Source of the DNA: Tubiluchus corallicola
Lineage: Eukaryota; Priapulida; Priapulimorpha; Priapulimorphida; Tubiluchidae
DNA: 64,000 bases
Assembly: GCA_030141605.1 (NCBI GenBank)
Contig: JAQGDQ010000076.1
Location: 248,001-312,000 of the forward strand
Reading direction: 5' to 3'
The notes below the pieces were generated by a model. That model was given only the letters and a program-made list of their open reading frames with translations, did not search any database and was not told where the DNA came from. Both the position numbers and the translations under genes were made by a program. Positions 20,518 to 58,740 of this stretch are shown here, piece by piece. How positions within the stretch are numbered: the stretch's first letter is position 1; each line of letters starts with the position of its first letter.

Positions 20518-22854
20518 ATGGCTGATTCACATTTTGAAGTCATTTGCAAGTTGCACGTTCACACATTTGTTATAAGACCTCTTAATACAGCTAAGCTTAA
20601 AGCTGTGCAAGCAGATAAATGAATACTCTTCAGTTAAATTTTGAAATTCACATCATCTTTTTGGTGAGCTTAATACTGGCAATTTGTTAGCTGTTAATCA
20701 TGGTCTAATTAATAAATAATATAATTAGACTAAAATTGGTGACATATTTCAACCCACTGCTAACTGTGGGTGTAGTTAACAGGAAGATATCAGTGTGTCT
20801 GGTTTTAAACGTCTTTCGCCAAATTTCTCCCAGATGATAACATTGTGATGGGAGTTGCAGTTTGCAGATATCACTTGCTGGCTAGTTTGTGCAGAAGATA
20901 ACGAAGTGTTAAAACCTTAAAACCAAGTGAGGGAAACACACTTTTTTGTTATTAATGAAACGCGGAGTGAGACAAAGCTTATTCTAAACAAAAAAACTCA
21001 TAGTTTAAAGTAATTTTATTAGTTATGTTTTATCACATCTTTTTAGAAGTACTGTGTTAAGTACATACAAATTATGCTAGTTTTCCAAAAAGTACCACGG
21101 TCCTTTTGATATCTTGCATTTACAGGTAACTTGTAATCACTTAAATAGTGGCTTTAAAAATGTTTAACAGGTGCGTTATTAACAGCTCGTGATAATGGCG
21201 TAACAGTTTTTGGCCGAAGTTTATTTGGCACAACTGGATACTTACCCACAAATTATAATGTTTCTGAAAATGCTGAACTTATTGTACACAATAATTCAAT
21301 CATAATGCATTTATCATATAGTTTTAGGAATAACAGACAATTCTACGGCCACTGACATAAAATAAATTTTACATTTAAAGAGCAAATAAAAACAATTCGC
21401 ACTTTTAAAATTAATGATATAGTATTTATAAATTCCCAGTACTGAAGTCATGTACGCACGTTTAATCAGTTGTGATCAAATCAGACTTGCACGTACATGT
21501 GCGACTAGAATTCAGAAAGGAATAGTGTGTTATAATAAGTTATCACAAATTCAGTCTTCTTGCACATACACCGCTTTTAAAAATTCATCACAACCTGAAA
21601 TTATGAATGCAAAATTTACAAGAACTTTGCTTAAGAGGTAGTATCCACGTTTCATTGCTTACAAGAAATTACATTGTTGGAAGTAGCTGTTTGATGCTTC
21701 AAAAAACTATTCAAGTTGCAGCAATTGAAAAATTAATACATGACAAAGCGGAAACCGGGAGATTAGCAAGCAACTTAAAATTGGGATTAGTAGTTTCAAC
21801 AATTTTCTAAGGTCATTGAGGACCATTATAACTATCATATAGCTATAGTAAATTGATCTATAAAGGATTTCAATGCTAAATAATTTATCAAATTCATATT
21901 AATTTAGCTCTTCTAGTAAGTCCTAGTCATTACCAAAGTTCTAATCTAAAATAAGTTCACATTCAGTGTTTCAAAATCTATGCCATTTGTTTATTTTTAC
22001 ACGGCTCAGTTTAATAGGTTAGGGAAACATTTGACTACATTTGTATTTTTGTTCAATCACAACGTTCGACATAAGCAATTTCTAAATTATGCTAAAAATT
22101 GGAATTGAATGGAATAGTGCTCAGTTTTCATTGCAATTGAAAATAAAAGCACTAATAAAGCAGTTGACAACATGCAACCTGCATTAACTATTGAGTTTAT
22201 TCTTCCAAAATTAGTTGCAAATTTCAGTATTAAATTTGTTAAAAAAATCTGCATGCAAGAAAATTAACAATACAGTAACTTTAGAAATATTTGCTTTCTA
22301 ATAATACTTATGCAGCAGTCAGCACGTTTTGTAGGGCATTCAATTTTTTCCCTGTTGCGAGTCTAATGCAGGTACACGAAGTACGAAAACTAACGAACAT
22401 TTTCTGAAAGAATTCACTGTTGTGAGTCTAATGCAGGTACATGAAGCATGAAAATAAACAAACGTTTTGTGAAAGAATGAACTCGGATGGCAGTAAATAA
22501 TAACTGCCTCACGTATCATATGAAAAACTATTAGTAGTTATTTTAAAACTGCTTTTTCATTTATGCCTGTCAATTCAGTGTCTCTCCTTAAAGGATTACG
22601 TTTGATAATTAGGTATGTTCCAGAACTGCCACAACCATGAACACAATAAGTAGATCTTGTTGTTGTCTTGCCCTTGGTCATTATGCTAGCCATTATACAG
22701 TGAGGATAAGGCAGTAACTTGCCTAGCAACTAAAAGCTTAAGTATAAGTATAAGATAAGCAAATTAATAATAAACAAATTAAGTATTGTGGGTATAATTT
22801 AAAAACATGACCTCCTATGGACATGTTTACTGTTTTGGGACTACAAAAACAAAA
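20518..22854. other. Intergenic region downstream of MRPL16
   Basis: AT-rich. Two overlapping frames of 63 and 67 codons at 21450-21810 are the only ORFs of any length, and neither resembles a known protein. A 65-bp tandem duplication is listed separately. No RNA gene seen. Confidence 0.5.
22352..22481. repeat. 65-bp tandem duplication
   Basis: Two consecutive diverged units (starting with CTGTTGCGAGTCTAATGCAG and CTGTTGTGAGTCTAATGCAG), both ending in a GTGAAAGAAT/CTGAAAGAAT segment. Confidence 0.8.
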
Positions 22855-23469
22855 TGTGCGCTTGTATAGCAAAATCATCCATAAGTGGGCAAATAAGCTT
22901 TTCTAGCTATTCACATATCCTGAATCTCCATTTCGTGAGCATCATTTTGATACCAAGCTCATCATTCTACGTTATTTCTAAGCTGAGATATTCCACATTG
23001 AAGTTGAGGTGCACGCTACGCACTGAAAAGCGTAATCTAGAGAAACGTTAAAGTCAGCCATTGTTTTTTGTCGCGTTTTTACAAAACACTTAGAAGTTAC
23101 GTTTAAATCTAGTACGTGACTCTTCCTGACAAAGATTTGGTCTTGTCAAAAGAAAAAACCCGAAGCAAAATGGCTGCTTCCACGAGCTACAATCGGAGTG
23201 AGAAAATGCAAGTTTTTTTACAATTGCAGAACTAATTTCAAGATGGAAAAGTGGGTAAGGACTAATAAAATTAGATTTTTAGTATTTTTTAAACATTTTC
23301 CTGATAATTTGATGCTAGAATATAAAAGTTCAATATATTTAGCATTTGTTTTCATAAAAAATAAAAAATCGACATTTGACCAAATTTTTGGTGCTTTCTA
23401 CTTTTTAGCATCATAACGTAGTTTTAACTATGCCGACTTCTGGACGGTTTTGGTTTGCAAGCACACAAA
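22855..23469 (-). mobile_element. TIR transposon-derived element (MITE-like), copy 1
   Basis: About 615 bp, the reverse complement of 56651-57310. Ends are inverted: 22855-22892 (TGTGCGCTTG...AAGTGGGCA) against 23431-23469 (TGCCGACTT...GCAAGCACACA). Internal shared text includes GAAAAGCGTAATCTAGAGAA and CCCGAAGCAAAATGGCTGCT on the plus strand. A target duplication is not clear at this copy. It begins about 240 bp downstream of the RMDN stop codon. Confidence 0.75.
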
Positions 23470-23707
23470 TGTTCTAGATTGCGTAAAATCAAAAGCATGT
23501 ATCTAAGGCACAAGTTATGTTTGCTGAAATGTTCATATGCAGCTAGTCTTCCTTGAGCAGTTGTGATAGCGGTCAGGCAGAAAATGGGCCGAATATCTGC
23601 AACAAAATGCATAAACTATGAAGCCAGATAAGTTCTTACATTAAAGCGATGGTTTGGTAGTCATGCAGATTGCAGTGCCAGCCATGCAGAAAAACCGTCC
23701 ATAGATA

Positions 23708-23758
23708 TTACCTGTATTTACTCAGCAATGTTTCTACTTCACTATGAGCAACTTGATC
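23708..23758 (-). CDS. RMDN exon 10 (terminal)
   Basis: 16 codons and TAA: DQVAHSEVETLLSKYR, in place of the family's final helix. Acceptor TTTTACAG. Confidence 0.85.
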   Translation of the reverse strand, partial: DQVAHSEVETLLSKYR

Positions 23759-26700
23759 CTGTAAAATTGATACAAATAAAATGTTATAATTTAAGCAGTT
23801 ATCAACAGCATTTTCTTTTAGTTATATATATTTAGTTGGCTCACCATTCAAGGTGAAAAAAATTACACATAAATAATTGAAAAAGATGAAAAATAATTGA
23901 AAAAGAATAACTGTATAGGGCTATACTGCATCACAAAACCGCAGATAATAAAAACAGCCGCATCTTAGAACCATTTCAGCATGGTCCGATATTACTCCCA
24001 TAGAAACTGTTGCTAAGAAAATTCGGTTAATAAAACCTAAATGTTGTTTAATAAGACAACATTTTTCAGTAACAGGCAAAAAAAGCAATAGCAAAATGGA
24101 AAGATGTCAATTTTCTAAGATACAGTTGAAATTTAAGCTCCACTTCCTAGATTTACATCTTCTTATTAAAGTGACACTGCAAGTTGTTTCGTCCTAACCG
24201 CTCTGGATGTACAGCCGCTAAAGTACATTTTAGTCCATTAAATAAACTTAAATCATCGTTGAATGCTAGTCATTCTATAGGCATGCAAGTCATAATTGTC
24301 AAATATACGTGCTTGGCATGCAACAGGCCATCACATAATAAAACCACCATTCATTAAGACCACTCATTGGTCCCGTGGTGATTTTATTAAGCAGCAACTA
24401 CTGTATTAACTTGTTTTTTTTTCACCAAGTACAAACAGTCTAATTGGGCTGAAGTACTTATATTTTGGATCAAAGGAGGAATAGCCTAAAGGCAATCTTA
24501 AAGTTAAATAGCTAAATTAGAAACTTTTCTACTAATTAGTTTAAATAATTTGTTGACAGCATAACATCTGCTATGACAAAAGCAGTTTTGAATTCAGCCA
24601 GAGTTTAAACCGTGTAATGCTAAAGATATGAAATGATTGATCATTCTTTGTTGAAGTTAATCAACAACTAAAATGATTAGGTTACAATATCACCAACTGT
24701 TCTGATGGCACATGATTTATCACACAGACCCTTGTTTTTCTGCAGCACTATATAATGACGTCACACAGAATTTCCCATTTAAACCTACAGATATCAAAAA
24801 AGATTCTGTTTCGTAATAATTCTTAATCGATCAAATTGAAAGCATGCTTCCTTGTCAGTCTAGCAAGTTTTGTGGAAATCAGTAAAATGATCTACAATGA
24901 ACAGGTATGGTGAAGGACACATATGGCAGAGGTAAGCACTCAGTATTGTACGTAAACAATAGCCACTTACATCGGCATCATTAACAGGTAAATCGTAAGC
25001 TTTCTCTAACCACTTTACTGCCATAGTGTAGTCACTTTCTGCTAGGTAACACTGAAAACAAAATATACACATAATATGAGCTATATGCACATGCAGCAAT
25101 CTTATGAATAGAGCTCAGATATCCTGTAACTAAGCTGTAAGCTCACACAAATGTGCAGGACTTATGTCTTATTGATTATTGCACATAGCTATTCAAAAGT
25201 TGGATGGAACTAACTACTCAACTTAATACTTTATCACGTGACTGTGTACTGCAAAGACAAGAATTCAGATCTGCTCCTTCAGATCAGGTGCCAGCTTAGC
25301 AGCAGACCTAGCCACTAAAGTAGATCTAGCCCTTGGTTCAAATTCTGGCTATTTCACAATTTTTGGCATTTATCTTCTTTAGCAATTTAGATCACATACT
25401 GTTTCAGATAAGCACTACACAGCTAGGGTTTTTAATTTTTCATATTATAATGAAGAGCCATTATTGCAAAATCATATCACAGTAAGTTAGAATAACACCC
25501 CATTTAGAAACCATTGTCTAGTACGCCAAAAATTCCGTCATTTCTAGAGCCAGCGAAATTGCTTGAACTCGGAACCTTCAAGAACATTAACTATAATGTC
25601 TACTAGACGCATTTATTTGTGACACACTGAAGAGCTAAATGTGCACATGTAGAGCGAATGAATTTTGAGAATAGACAGTTGGAACTGAGATGACTAGATG
25701 AGATGTTAATAGACCTTGGAACTAGGGCTACAACTAAAACTGGAAGGACAAACACTGTAAGCAAAAGTAAAAACATCTGTTTGGTGTTTCCATTTCTAAT
25801 CAACAATGAGGTCCTGTCCAGAGCAGGGCATGCTCTGTTACTGATTAGCAAGCTGCAGATGAGATAGCGATGAATGGCAAAAAAACTGTGGAATGTGGAT
25901 ACAGTTCCACAGACATCATACACAATGCTTTTGGATTCTGCACATAAGTTAAAGCAGTGTAAGTTCAAGCACTTGGCCTAGAGTCGGAGACACATTGGAG
26001 GTATCCTCAAAGTACCTGAGAGAGGCAGAAAGCTGAAAAACTAAAATTGTATTGCTTTGAGGACAAAGTTGTTTTCTCCATGAGTACTTCCCTGGGAAAG
26101 ACAAACTTGTGTCTTCCATTCTGGGAAAATGAGGGAGCAAGTCTTAATAAATGAGGCTTTTTCATGAATGTATGAAAGCAGGAATACAAATTTTTCAATG
26201 TAGAAAAAAACATCAGCACCACTTTGTTTAATGAAACAAACACCATATTCAACAAAGACGTTACTCAATAATGTACTTTACAGCACTTGACAATAACTCA
26301 CATCATAGAAACTAAAAAATTCATCATTTAATGAATTGATTCTAATTTTCTCAGCTTTTCTATAAAGTGTAGTATAATTTAAAAATCTAAAAATAAAAAT
26401 ACCTTTGCGATGTATAACTGATTTTCTTTCCACGAGTTTGGCATCAACTGCTCTGCCTGAAATTTAATTTAATTAATGAAATAAATAATAACAAAGCAGG
26501 AAAAATCAGAAGATTTAATACCCGAACATAAATGTTTGCAAGGATAAATGCAGACAGACTAAAACGTCCAGACCTGGCTCATTAATTAAACAGCACTAAT
26601 CAGTGTAATTAATTTTTTTAAGAATGAAGTTCTTACCTATGTTTAAGCACTAAAATGCTAGTTATTGCAAGATTTTCGAAAAAGCTTCTAGCTACGTAAA

Positions 26701-29700
26701 ACTACACTAATTTACTGACAGACTGCCGAATGCTGAAACTGGTGCCTCTAGCAAGGCTGCGAATTACACCACCTCAGTCAATACAACTTTATACAAGGGA
26801 ATGCTGTACAACCTGTTATTATAGCAACTGATGTCTAGAGGATTCGACATTACCCTAAGACATAGTTGATCTGGATGCGCCCAGGACTTAAGTTGTACAC
26901 TGTAGCATTTACCGCTGTCTAGTGATGGCTTCAGTTCTGAAGTTAATCACAGACACTCTTCACAATCAATCCACGTCTACAATTACCATGGTTATTTGGG
27001 ACAAAACAGCTGTACATTAACTAGTGACATTACAATAAACACTTTGTCTTACTATTAGATTTTAATTATCAAATATAGCAGTTGTGAGCAGTAAAGTTCA
27101 TAAAACTTCTAATTTGCCTAAGCAATATTTATTTCTGTCCCCTGAAGCATTAACAAAGAGTATCAATATCATATCAAGTAGTATTTTTAGCGAAGAGTGA
27201 ATGGATAGCTACCAATATTGAACAACAGTATACCTTTAGTAAATATTCCTTTGATTCTTCTGTAGTTGCTTCTATTGACTCGGGCAGTAATGTGTTAGCT
27301 ACCTTTCTCTCAAACCATGTTAGCATCGCCACCTATCAGCAAAAGTAGAATTTCTCTGTAAATAAATAATCCTACCCAAAATCAGACACTACAGCCAAGT
27401 ACTGGATTTTTATTCAATAAAGTTTATGTAACGAAACTGTGCCAGTTAAGAAATTACTACATTATTGGAAATCACAGTAAACCTTAAAGAAGGCCAAGCG
27501 ATAATCTAAATTAATGCACATTGTCTCTGGCTTAATTTTTTACTTATTAAGCTATACTCAACTTTCATATTAAAGGCTTCACGGGTGCAGACAAATAGGC
27601 ACAATGCAAAGAAAGGTTATTTTTCTCAACAGAGATAAGCAGAATGATGATTAAGGTAATATGCAGTGCTATAAGCTATAAATGCGTGAATGGTACATAT
27701 TGTCATTTGACAGGTTGATGGCATGTTCATTTTACCGAGTAAGCCAAAACTCAGCTGCAACGCATCAATTTAAAAGCGCGTAAAACCGTGTTTGATATTT
27801 ATTTATTTATTTTAGTCACAAAAAAATTAACACGATAATAAAACAACAAAATAATAAAGATGCAACATAATAAATTGGCCAGGGAGACCTGCACAAGGTG
27901 AAAAAGACCACCGTATAACGTACAGACAACAAATTATACTATATCTTTAGCAATAAATAAAAAACAATTTTTGCACTAATCACATATCAAGCCACTTAGG
28001 GTATGCCAGTAAGTAAGAGTCAGCTAGTTTGGTGTTCATTTGAAAAACCACCATTCCCCATTTTTCAGCTATATTGCTGTACTATTGCTGAGATCTTGTT
28101 TAAACCGTCATCATTTGATTTCAAAAAAGTGAAAGTTTCGTATAACACATTGGCTGATTATTAATGTCTGATGGTCTGAGGTGTAATAACAATAATATTG
28201 CACTTTATCGGAACAGACTTTTGTTGTTTATAGAGATGCATACCTTTGTGAATGTTGTTTCACTTTATACAAGTTTATTTATTTTATTTCTATCACAGCT
28301 CGGCATACAAGCAATCAAGCATGGTGGTGCCAAAAATAACCCTGTCAAAGCTAATTGCAATTTTAATGATCTAAAACTGGCCTAAAACACATATAAACAT
28401 TTGCAAATGCGTTGAAAGTATTGTACTTACAGAATAACACCACCGACCAAGTAAATGCTGAACTAACGCATCTTCTGGATTCAGCCGAAGTGATATCTCA
28501 CAATGTTCCTAAATTTTTAAAAACGTGGTCCGCTTAAACTGTGCAAGTGAAAGACAATGTTAAGACAGTAATAACAATAATACCAGTTCATGTTTAAATT
28601 TCACCAACATAGTGAAAATGATTTTTAAATTCTAACCAATATGCCCTGCGGGATACATCATCTTACCTTGAACTGAAAACCATCCTTTATTTTCTGTTGA
28701 GTGCCAACATAATCAGATATACAACCTAGTGTAACAGCACACCTGAAAGTATAAAAAATGTTGGTAGTTATTGCTAATTATTAGGTAGTATAGCAACACC
28801 ATGCGTATACATGTGCTTTTCTATAATAAATATAATTCAGAGCATTTCAACTTTTAAATTACAGTTCATACTGTAGTATAGCTTACAGTGCACAATATAC
28901 ATTCGTTTTTTGAAACGTAGCATATAAAAAGCCAAATTTGCTAAAAAAAATGTCACTGACAAGGACGGGAAATATTCATGAGAAATTTTGCAAGTTTGAA
29001 GACCCATTTTTGGAAACGTGTGTGTGAAAGGAAATGTGAGTAATAATGCTCATAGACTCATGCTGGTGCACTTTTATAAATAAATGGTAAGAGATGACAG
29101 ATTCATTTTTAAATTTAGTTTGCAGGACAGCACTGTATAATGGGTCAAGATACCGTTCAACTATCAATAGTGATACCATCCTGTATGCTTAGCAGGAAAA
29201 TGGCATACATCAGCAGAGATACTGGCAGATTTCATTTTAAACTTCTCTTAAATTGATTAAATAAAAAGGACCAACACACTGGCACAATATTACAACAATT
29301 TATGCATCTTGTTAAAAAAATAAAATCAGATATAATGGAAAACATGCAAACTTCCCTCTAACTTACATCAAATTCAGACAAATATAGAAAACTATAGTCT
29401 GCTTGCCTCCTGCAAACAAAAGTTCGTATTCCAAAACAAACAGCTTCACAAGCTTGCAATAATTTTATACATCTGCTTACCATTTGTGGATTTCAGCTGA
29501 TTTGCTCTTCAATGCTAGTGCAGCATACGCGTAATCTTTGGCTATAACATAATGAAACGAAGTCAAACAACAATTTACAAAAGTAAATCAAATCTTTTAA
29601 TGATGCACATATGATATGAAATGACAAACCACACATACCTTTAAAACATAATTCTTTTTTCACTTCTTCACCCTGTTCTAGGCCAGCCACTCGGGCATAA

Positions 29701-31096
29701 TAATGTGTTGCTTTAGCAAGCCTGAGCATAAATTCTGCATCTTGTTCATTCTGAAATTGCAAATGATGTTATATCACACATAAATCATTCAGCTCTAAAA
29801 TTATGAGCTTAAAAATAGTTATTTCAATTGTTATTGTGCTTATTTGCTGTTCAGATAGTATCCAAAAAAGTACAATACCCAGAATTATAAGTTTTGTACA
29901 AACAAGTACAAGATTCACAAGAAATGCAACACAGTGTCAAAGAATAAAATTTGGAGGTTTCAATGTAAACAAAGATTTAATATATGATAGCATTAAACAC
30001 ATGTTAAACCAGCTCTCTACGACTTTAAAAAATTAAACAAGAAACAAATGAAGGAAATTTCACAACAAAAACCTGGGGTGATATCGACTGCTCCATAAGA
30101 TTGTACGCCCAAGTTTTGTCATCATTGTCTCCCTCTAACAGCTTATCAATGTTTGCAAAGAAATCAGAATCTTTTCGACCCACATCCCCATTAGCAGAAA
30201 TCTCACTGCTGTAGCCTGGCAACACAAGCGGCTCTCTGTAAAAAAAGCGAATTACTTTGAATAAAACAGTTAAATAAACATTTTACTGAATATCTGCATG
30301 TCTATAAACATAAAACACCAGCAACGCTGCAGCTGTTATTAAAGCAACACTCTAGAAAGATGCAATGTCGAGTGGCTGATACCAAAGCTTGAAGTTATAC
30401 AAGTTTAAGCCCAACAAGTGTGTGAGATTAGGCTCACTTTCCTGATGTGCAACCTCTTATTATGATAACTCATAGTATTGTTGCTCACAGTGCATCAATT
30501 TGTTTCCATTTTATTGTGCTTACAGCAGACATACACAACTACCAAAGCTGTGGCGAGTTTGAACTAAAGAAACAAGTTAAAAATGTGATAAGTTCTGGGA
30601 AAATAAAGGTGTTGTTTATCGCTATTGGGCCAACCTTAAACCACTGCCCTGGAGGTTCACAATTGGGAAGAATATTTTGTGCCAACATAAAGTAGGCTAA
30701 GTAAATAAACTGGTAAGGTCGCACGAAATTAGTTTGCAAAGGCATGATTAACTAATAATACTAAACAAGAATAAATTAACTGCTGTACTACCCTTCCAAA
30801 GCTTCGAAAAACTCATCTTCACTTGACGCACGGCTTCGGTGTATGGAAAAATAGCCAGAATTTGTTCGACTGGAAGTTAGACGTGTACCTTGCACTAGTT
30901 CTCGTAGTTCTTTTACATTTTGTCTTATTTCTTCTACGGATTGAGCAACACATCTAAGGTCATTTGCTAATTTATTTGATTGGCGTGAATCTCTCAAATA
31001 GCTAGTCAACAGAATTGCACTCGTAGCGCCTATACAAACGCCAGCGCATACTCCAACAGTGGCAATTGTTACTTCTCTATTACTGCTTAAAGGCAT
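23708..31096 (-). CDS. Regulator of microtubule dynamics (RMDN2/RMDN3-like) protein, 10 exons
   Basis: Minus-strand exons in coding order: 30792-31096, 30073-30235, 29639-29750, 29481-29541, 28667-28742, 28431-28508, 27234-27332, 26403-26456, 24971-25051, 23708-23758. All GT-AG, phases agree, 359 residues. Family (FAM82): RMDN3/PTPIP51 is an outer-mitochondrial-membrane tether binding ER VAP proteins; RMDN1-3 share a TPR-like helical domain. Seen here: MPLSSNRE start like RMDN2; hydrophobic segment about 9-34 (membrane anchor); predicted coiled coil about 38-70; an acidic FFAT-like motif EFFEALE at 95-101; conserved AEFMLRLAKATHYYA, HKWCAVTLGCISDY, HLLGRWCYSV, LTWFERKVANTLL, and a final TPR-like helix pair (CYLAESDYTMAVKWLEKAYD). 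Shorter than human RMDN2 (about 410) or RMDN3 (470), because the disordered linker is short. It could be ancestral to both, so no single symbol is given. Confidence 0.9.
24971..25051 (-). CDS. RMDN exon 9: last TPR-like helices
   Basis: 27 codons, phase 0: CYLAESDYTMAVKWLEKAYD then LPVNDAD. Acceptor TTTTCAG, donor GTAAGT. Confidence 0.9.
26403..26456 (-). CDS. RMDN exon 8
   Basis: 18 codons, phase 0: AEQLMPNSWKENQLYIAK (family AEELQPGFSKAGRVYISK). Acceptor TTTCAG, donor GTATTT. Confidence 0.88.
27234..27332 (-). CDS. RMDN exon 7
   Basis: 33 codons, phase 0: VAMLTWFERKVANTLLPESI and onward, matching the family's LSWLEKKTATALL region. Donor GTATAC. Confidence 0.88.
28431..28508 (-). CDS. RMDN exon 6
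   Basis: 26 codons, phase 0: EHCEISLRLNPEDALVQHLL then GRWCYS; family motif HFLLGRWCYQVS. Donor GTAAGT. Confidence 0.9.
28667..28742 (-). CDS. RMDN exon 5
   Basis: 76 nt; completes HKWCAVTLG (family CHLWYAVLCG) and ends IKDGFQFK. Acceptor TTTCAG, donor GTAAGA. Confidence 0.88.
29481..29541 (-). CDS. RMDN exon 4
   Basis: 61 nt: AKDYAYAALALKSKSAEIHK plus part of Trp. Acceptor TTATAG, donor GTAAGC. Confidence 0.85.
29639..29750 (-). CDS. RMDN exon 3
   Basis: 37 codons plus one base: NEQDAEFMLRLAKATHYYAR, matching the family's EFMWRFARAYGDM region. Acceptor TTTCAG, donor GTATGT. Confidence 0.9.
30073..30235 (-). CDS. RMDN exon 2: linker and start of helical domain
   Basis: One base plus 54 codons (EPLVLPGYSSEISANGDVG, then DFFANIDKLLEGDNDDKTWA). 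Acceptor TTTACAG, donor GTTTTT (weak but phase-consistent). Confidence 0.82.
30792..31096 (-). CDS. RMDN exon 1: membrane anchor, coiled coil, FFAT-like motif
   Basis: ATG at 31094-31096; 101 codons plus two bases. Hydrophobic residues 9-34, then heptad-like SVEEIRQNVKELRELV, then SSEDEFFEALEG at the 3' end. Donor GTAGTA. Confidence 0.9.
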
Positions 31097-31663
31097 AATT
31101 ACTAAAGTACAATCAGCTATGCAACATCTTTGCTTTACTATTGGTACTACATGAATTCAATAAAAAATTTGTGAACTCGAGAAAACCATACAACCACAAC
31201 CGAGTGACAAGCTATGACAACATTGTACTGCGCTACCTATGGTTGAAAACTTAAACGAAAATACTAAGGAAAACTATGCAACAGGGGGCGCTACAAGATC
31301 AAAACTTCAAAAAGCAGAGAGCAGCTCGGCAGTCAGCAAACTCACCTGTTTTCACGTGGCTGTCAGCAGCCGATCATAACTCTACTAAGGTTGGAAAGAG
31401 CAGACTAGACTTGGAGATATCTCTGCAGGTAAACAGTTTTATTAGTGTTGGACTAAAGTGAAAGTAGCACTGTGGTGTAATCACACGCTTTTTGAGGATT
31501 TGCAAAAAAAAAAAAATCATGAACTTTATTCCTTGTCAGCTTGTTTGTGATTCTGCTAATCATTGTTTTTGTACATCTAAATTGCAGTACGCAGGTGGTA
31601 CGTTTGTCTCAACTGCAGCTAATTCGTAATTGATTGAACATATAGTACATCAGAATTTTCACT
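31097..31663. promoter_or_regulatory. Divergent promoter region between RMDN and calpain
   Basis: 567 bp separates the two start codons. No TATA box stands out. The stretch 31270-31420 is less AT-rich than its surroundings, with GGGGGCGCTA at 31284 and a possible donor CTGCAG/GTAAAC at 31429-31430 that may end a 5'UTR exon of calpain isoform A. Shared regulation is inference from the arrangement. Confidence 0.45.
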
Positions 31664-57454
<25,791 letters not shown>

Positions 57455-58348
57455 AATGTGGCATCACAGCTTTTGCTAGCACACAACTTAACATCAAGGC
57501 TCTTGAGCAGCTTTGGGCAGTACCTTAAAATGTTACTAATTTTAGAATATTAGAATCACACTGGAGTTAGTTGTATTTTTAGCATCTTTGTATAATATCT
57601 CATAATTTAAATATTATATAATAGTTCTAGCTGTGGACTAGTCTGTAAATTGTAAGCGAATTTAAAAAAAACATTGTAGGAAGTTGTTTCTTTTACCAAA
57701 TTACGTGATAATTCCATCAAAAATGATTACTAGAGATTTTCCGTTTTCATAATTTTATTTTTTCTAATACACTGGAAAAACTTTTAACGTCTAGCTATCC
57801 TGGACAAGTTTTTATCATAACTTTTTGCATAGTCGTCATTTTTGCTTTCAACTAACTTTTTCTGAGAACAGCAATTTACAGTTTGCAGTTTTGGCCATTA
57901 AAAATCAGGCTTTGTGCTCTTCTGCTTTTCTGGCTGTTATAGCTTTTTCCATGCAGTAAAAATTTAAGCACCCTAAAATGATAATTCTCTTTCCTATGTA
58001 AGCAATGATTATATGCATTTTTTGCATATATGCAATATTCAGTATCACTTAGTTATTATGCAAATTAGTCCATAAACTATAACAAATAACTGTATGTTTT
58101 CTTTTTAACTTATTGTTTATTATTATTTATAATAATAATAGTAACAATGTTTAGACTGCCTATACTTTGGTGGGGGTAGCTTGTGGCACTTTCTACTATG
58201 TTACAATAGGCCTTGTGTAAAAAAAGCTAACATAACCCAAGGCACTTTTCCATATTTTTGCTCTTATTGAATGATGTTATGACCATGACGTTTCTATCTA
58301 GGTTTCAAGTGTAAGACTGATTTGTGAAAAGAATGATTGATATGTAAG

Positions 58349-58740
58349 TAGTAGTGGGACTGATTAATCAGTTTAACTGATTGTTATTGATTAGGGCATT
58401 GTGATTGATGATTTCCAATTATCAATTATTTTTTCAGCTGCAGATGCAAATCGATTACATTACCAATACTATTCTCAACTTATTTTTTGGAAAACCCACA
58501 AAAAAATGCATGAGAAATATAGGTGTCTTGTAGTAAAATTAAGTAATATGGTGCTGCCTTTCACAGTAGCTAAGCAGGCTAGCTGGCATTGCTGCTTAGA
58601 TGTGAAGGTAGCATGAACAGGCAATTTTCATGTGTGCGTACTTTCTTGTCAAATAGCAGAAAACTGACCTTAATTGATTATCAAATCAGTTTCATATCCA
58701 ATTAATTGGTTATGAAAATGAAACTGATGTCCCGTCACTA
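58349..58740. mobile_element. hAT-like miniature element
   Basis: 392 bp. Ends TAGTAGTGGGAC (58349) and GTCCCGTCACTA (ending 58740) are imperfect inverted repeats; subterminal ATTAATCAGTTT / AAACTGAT blocks also pair. Flanked by an 8-bp near-duplication, TATGTAAG (58341-58348) and TCTGTAAG (58741-58748). No transposase. Confidence 0.65.

Noticed and set aside
21450-21810. Two overlapping frames of 63 and 67 codons
   Set aside because: No recognised motif, no splice context and composition typical of AT-rich intergenic sequence.
25295-25345. B-box-like GGTTCAAATTC with tRNA-like flank
   Set aside because: No A-box at the right distance and no acceptor stem; at most a SINE relic, too weak to list.
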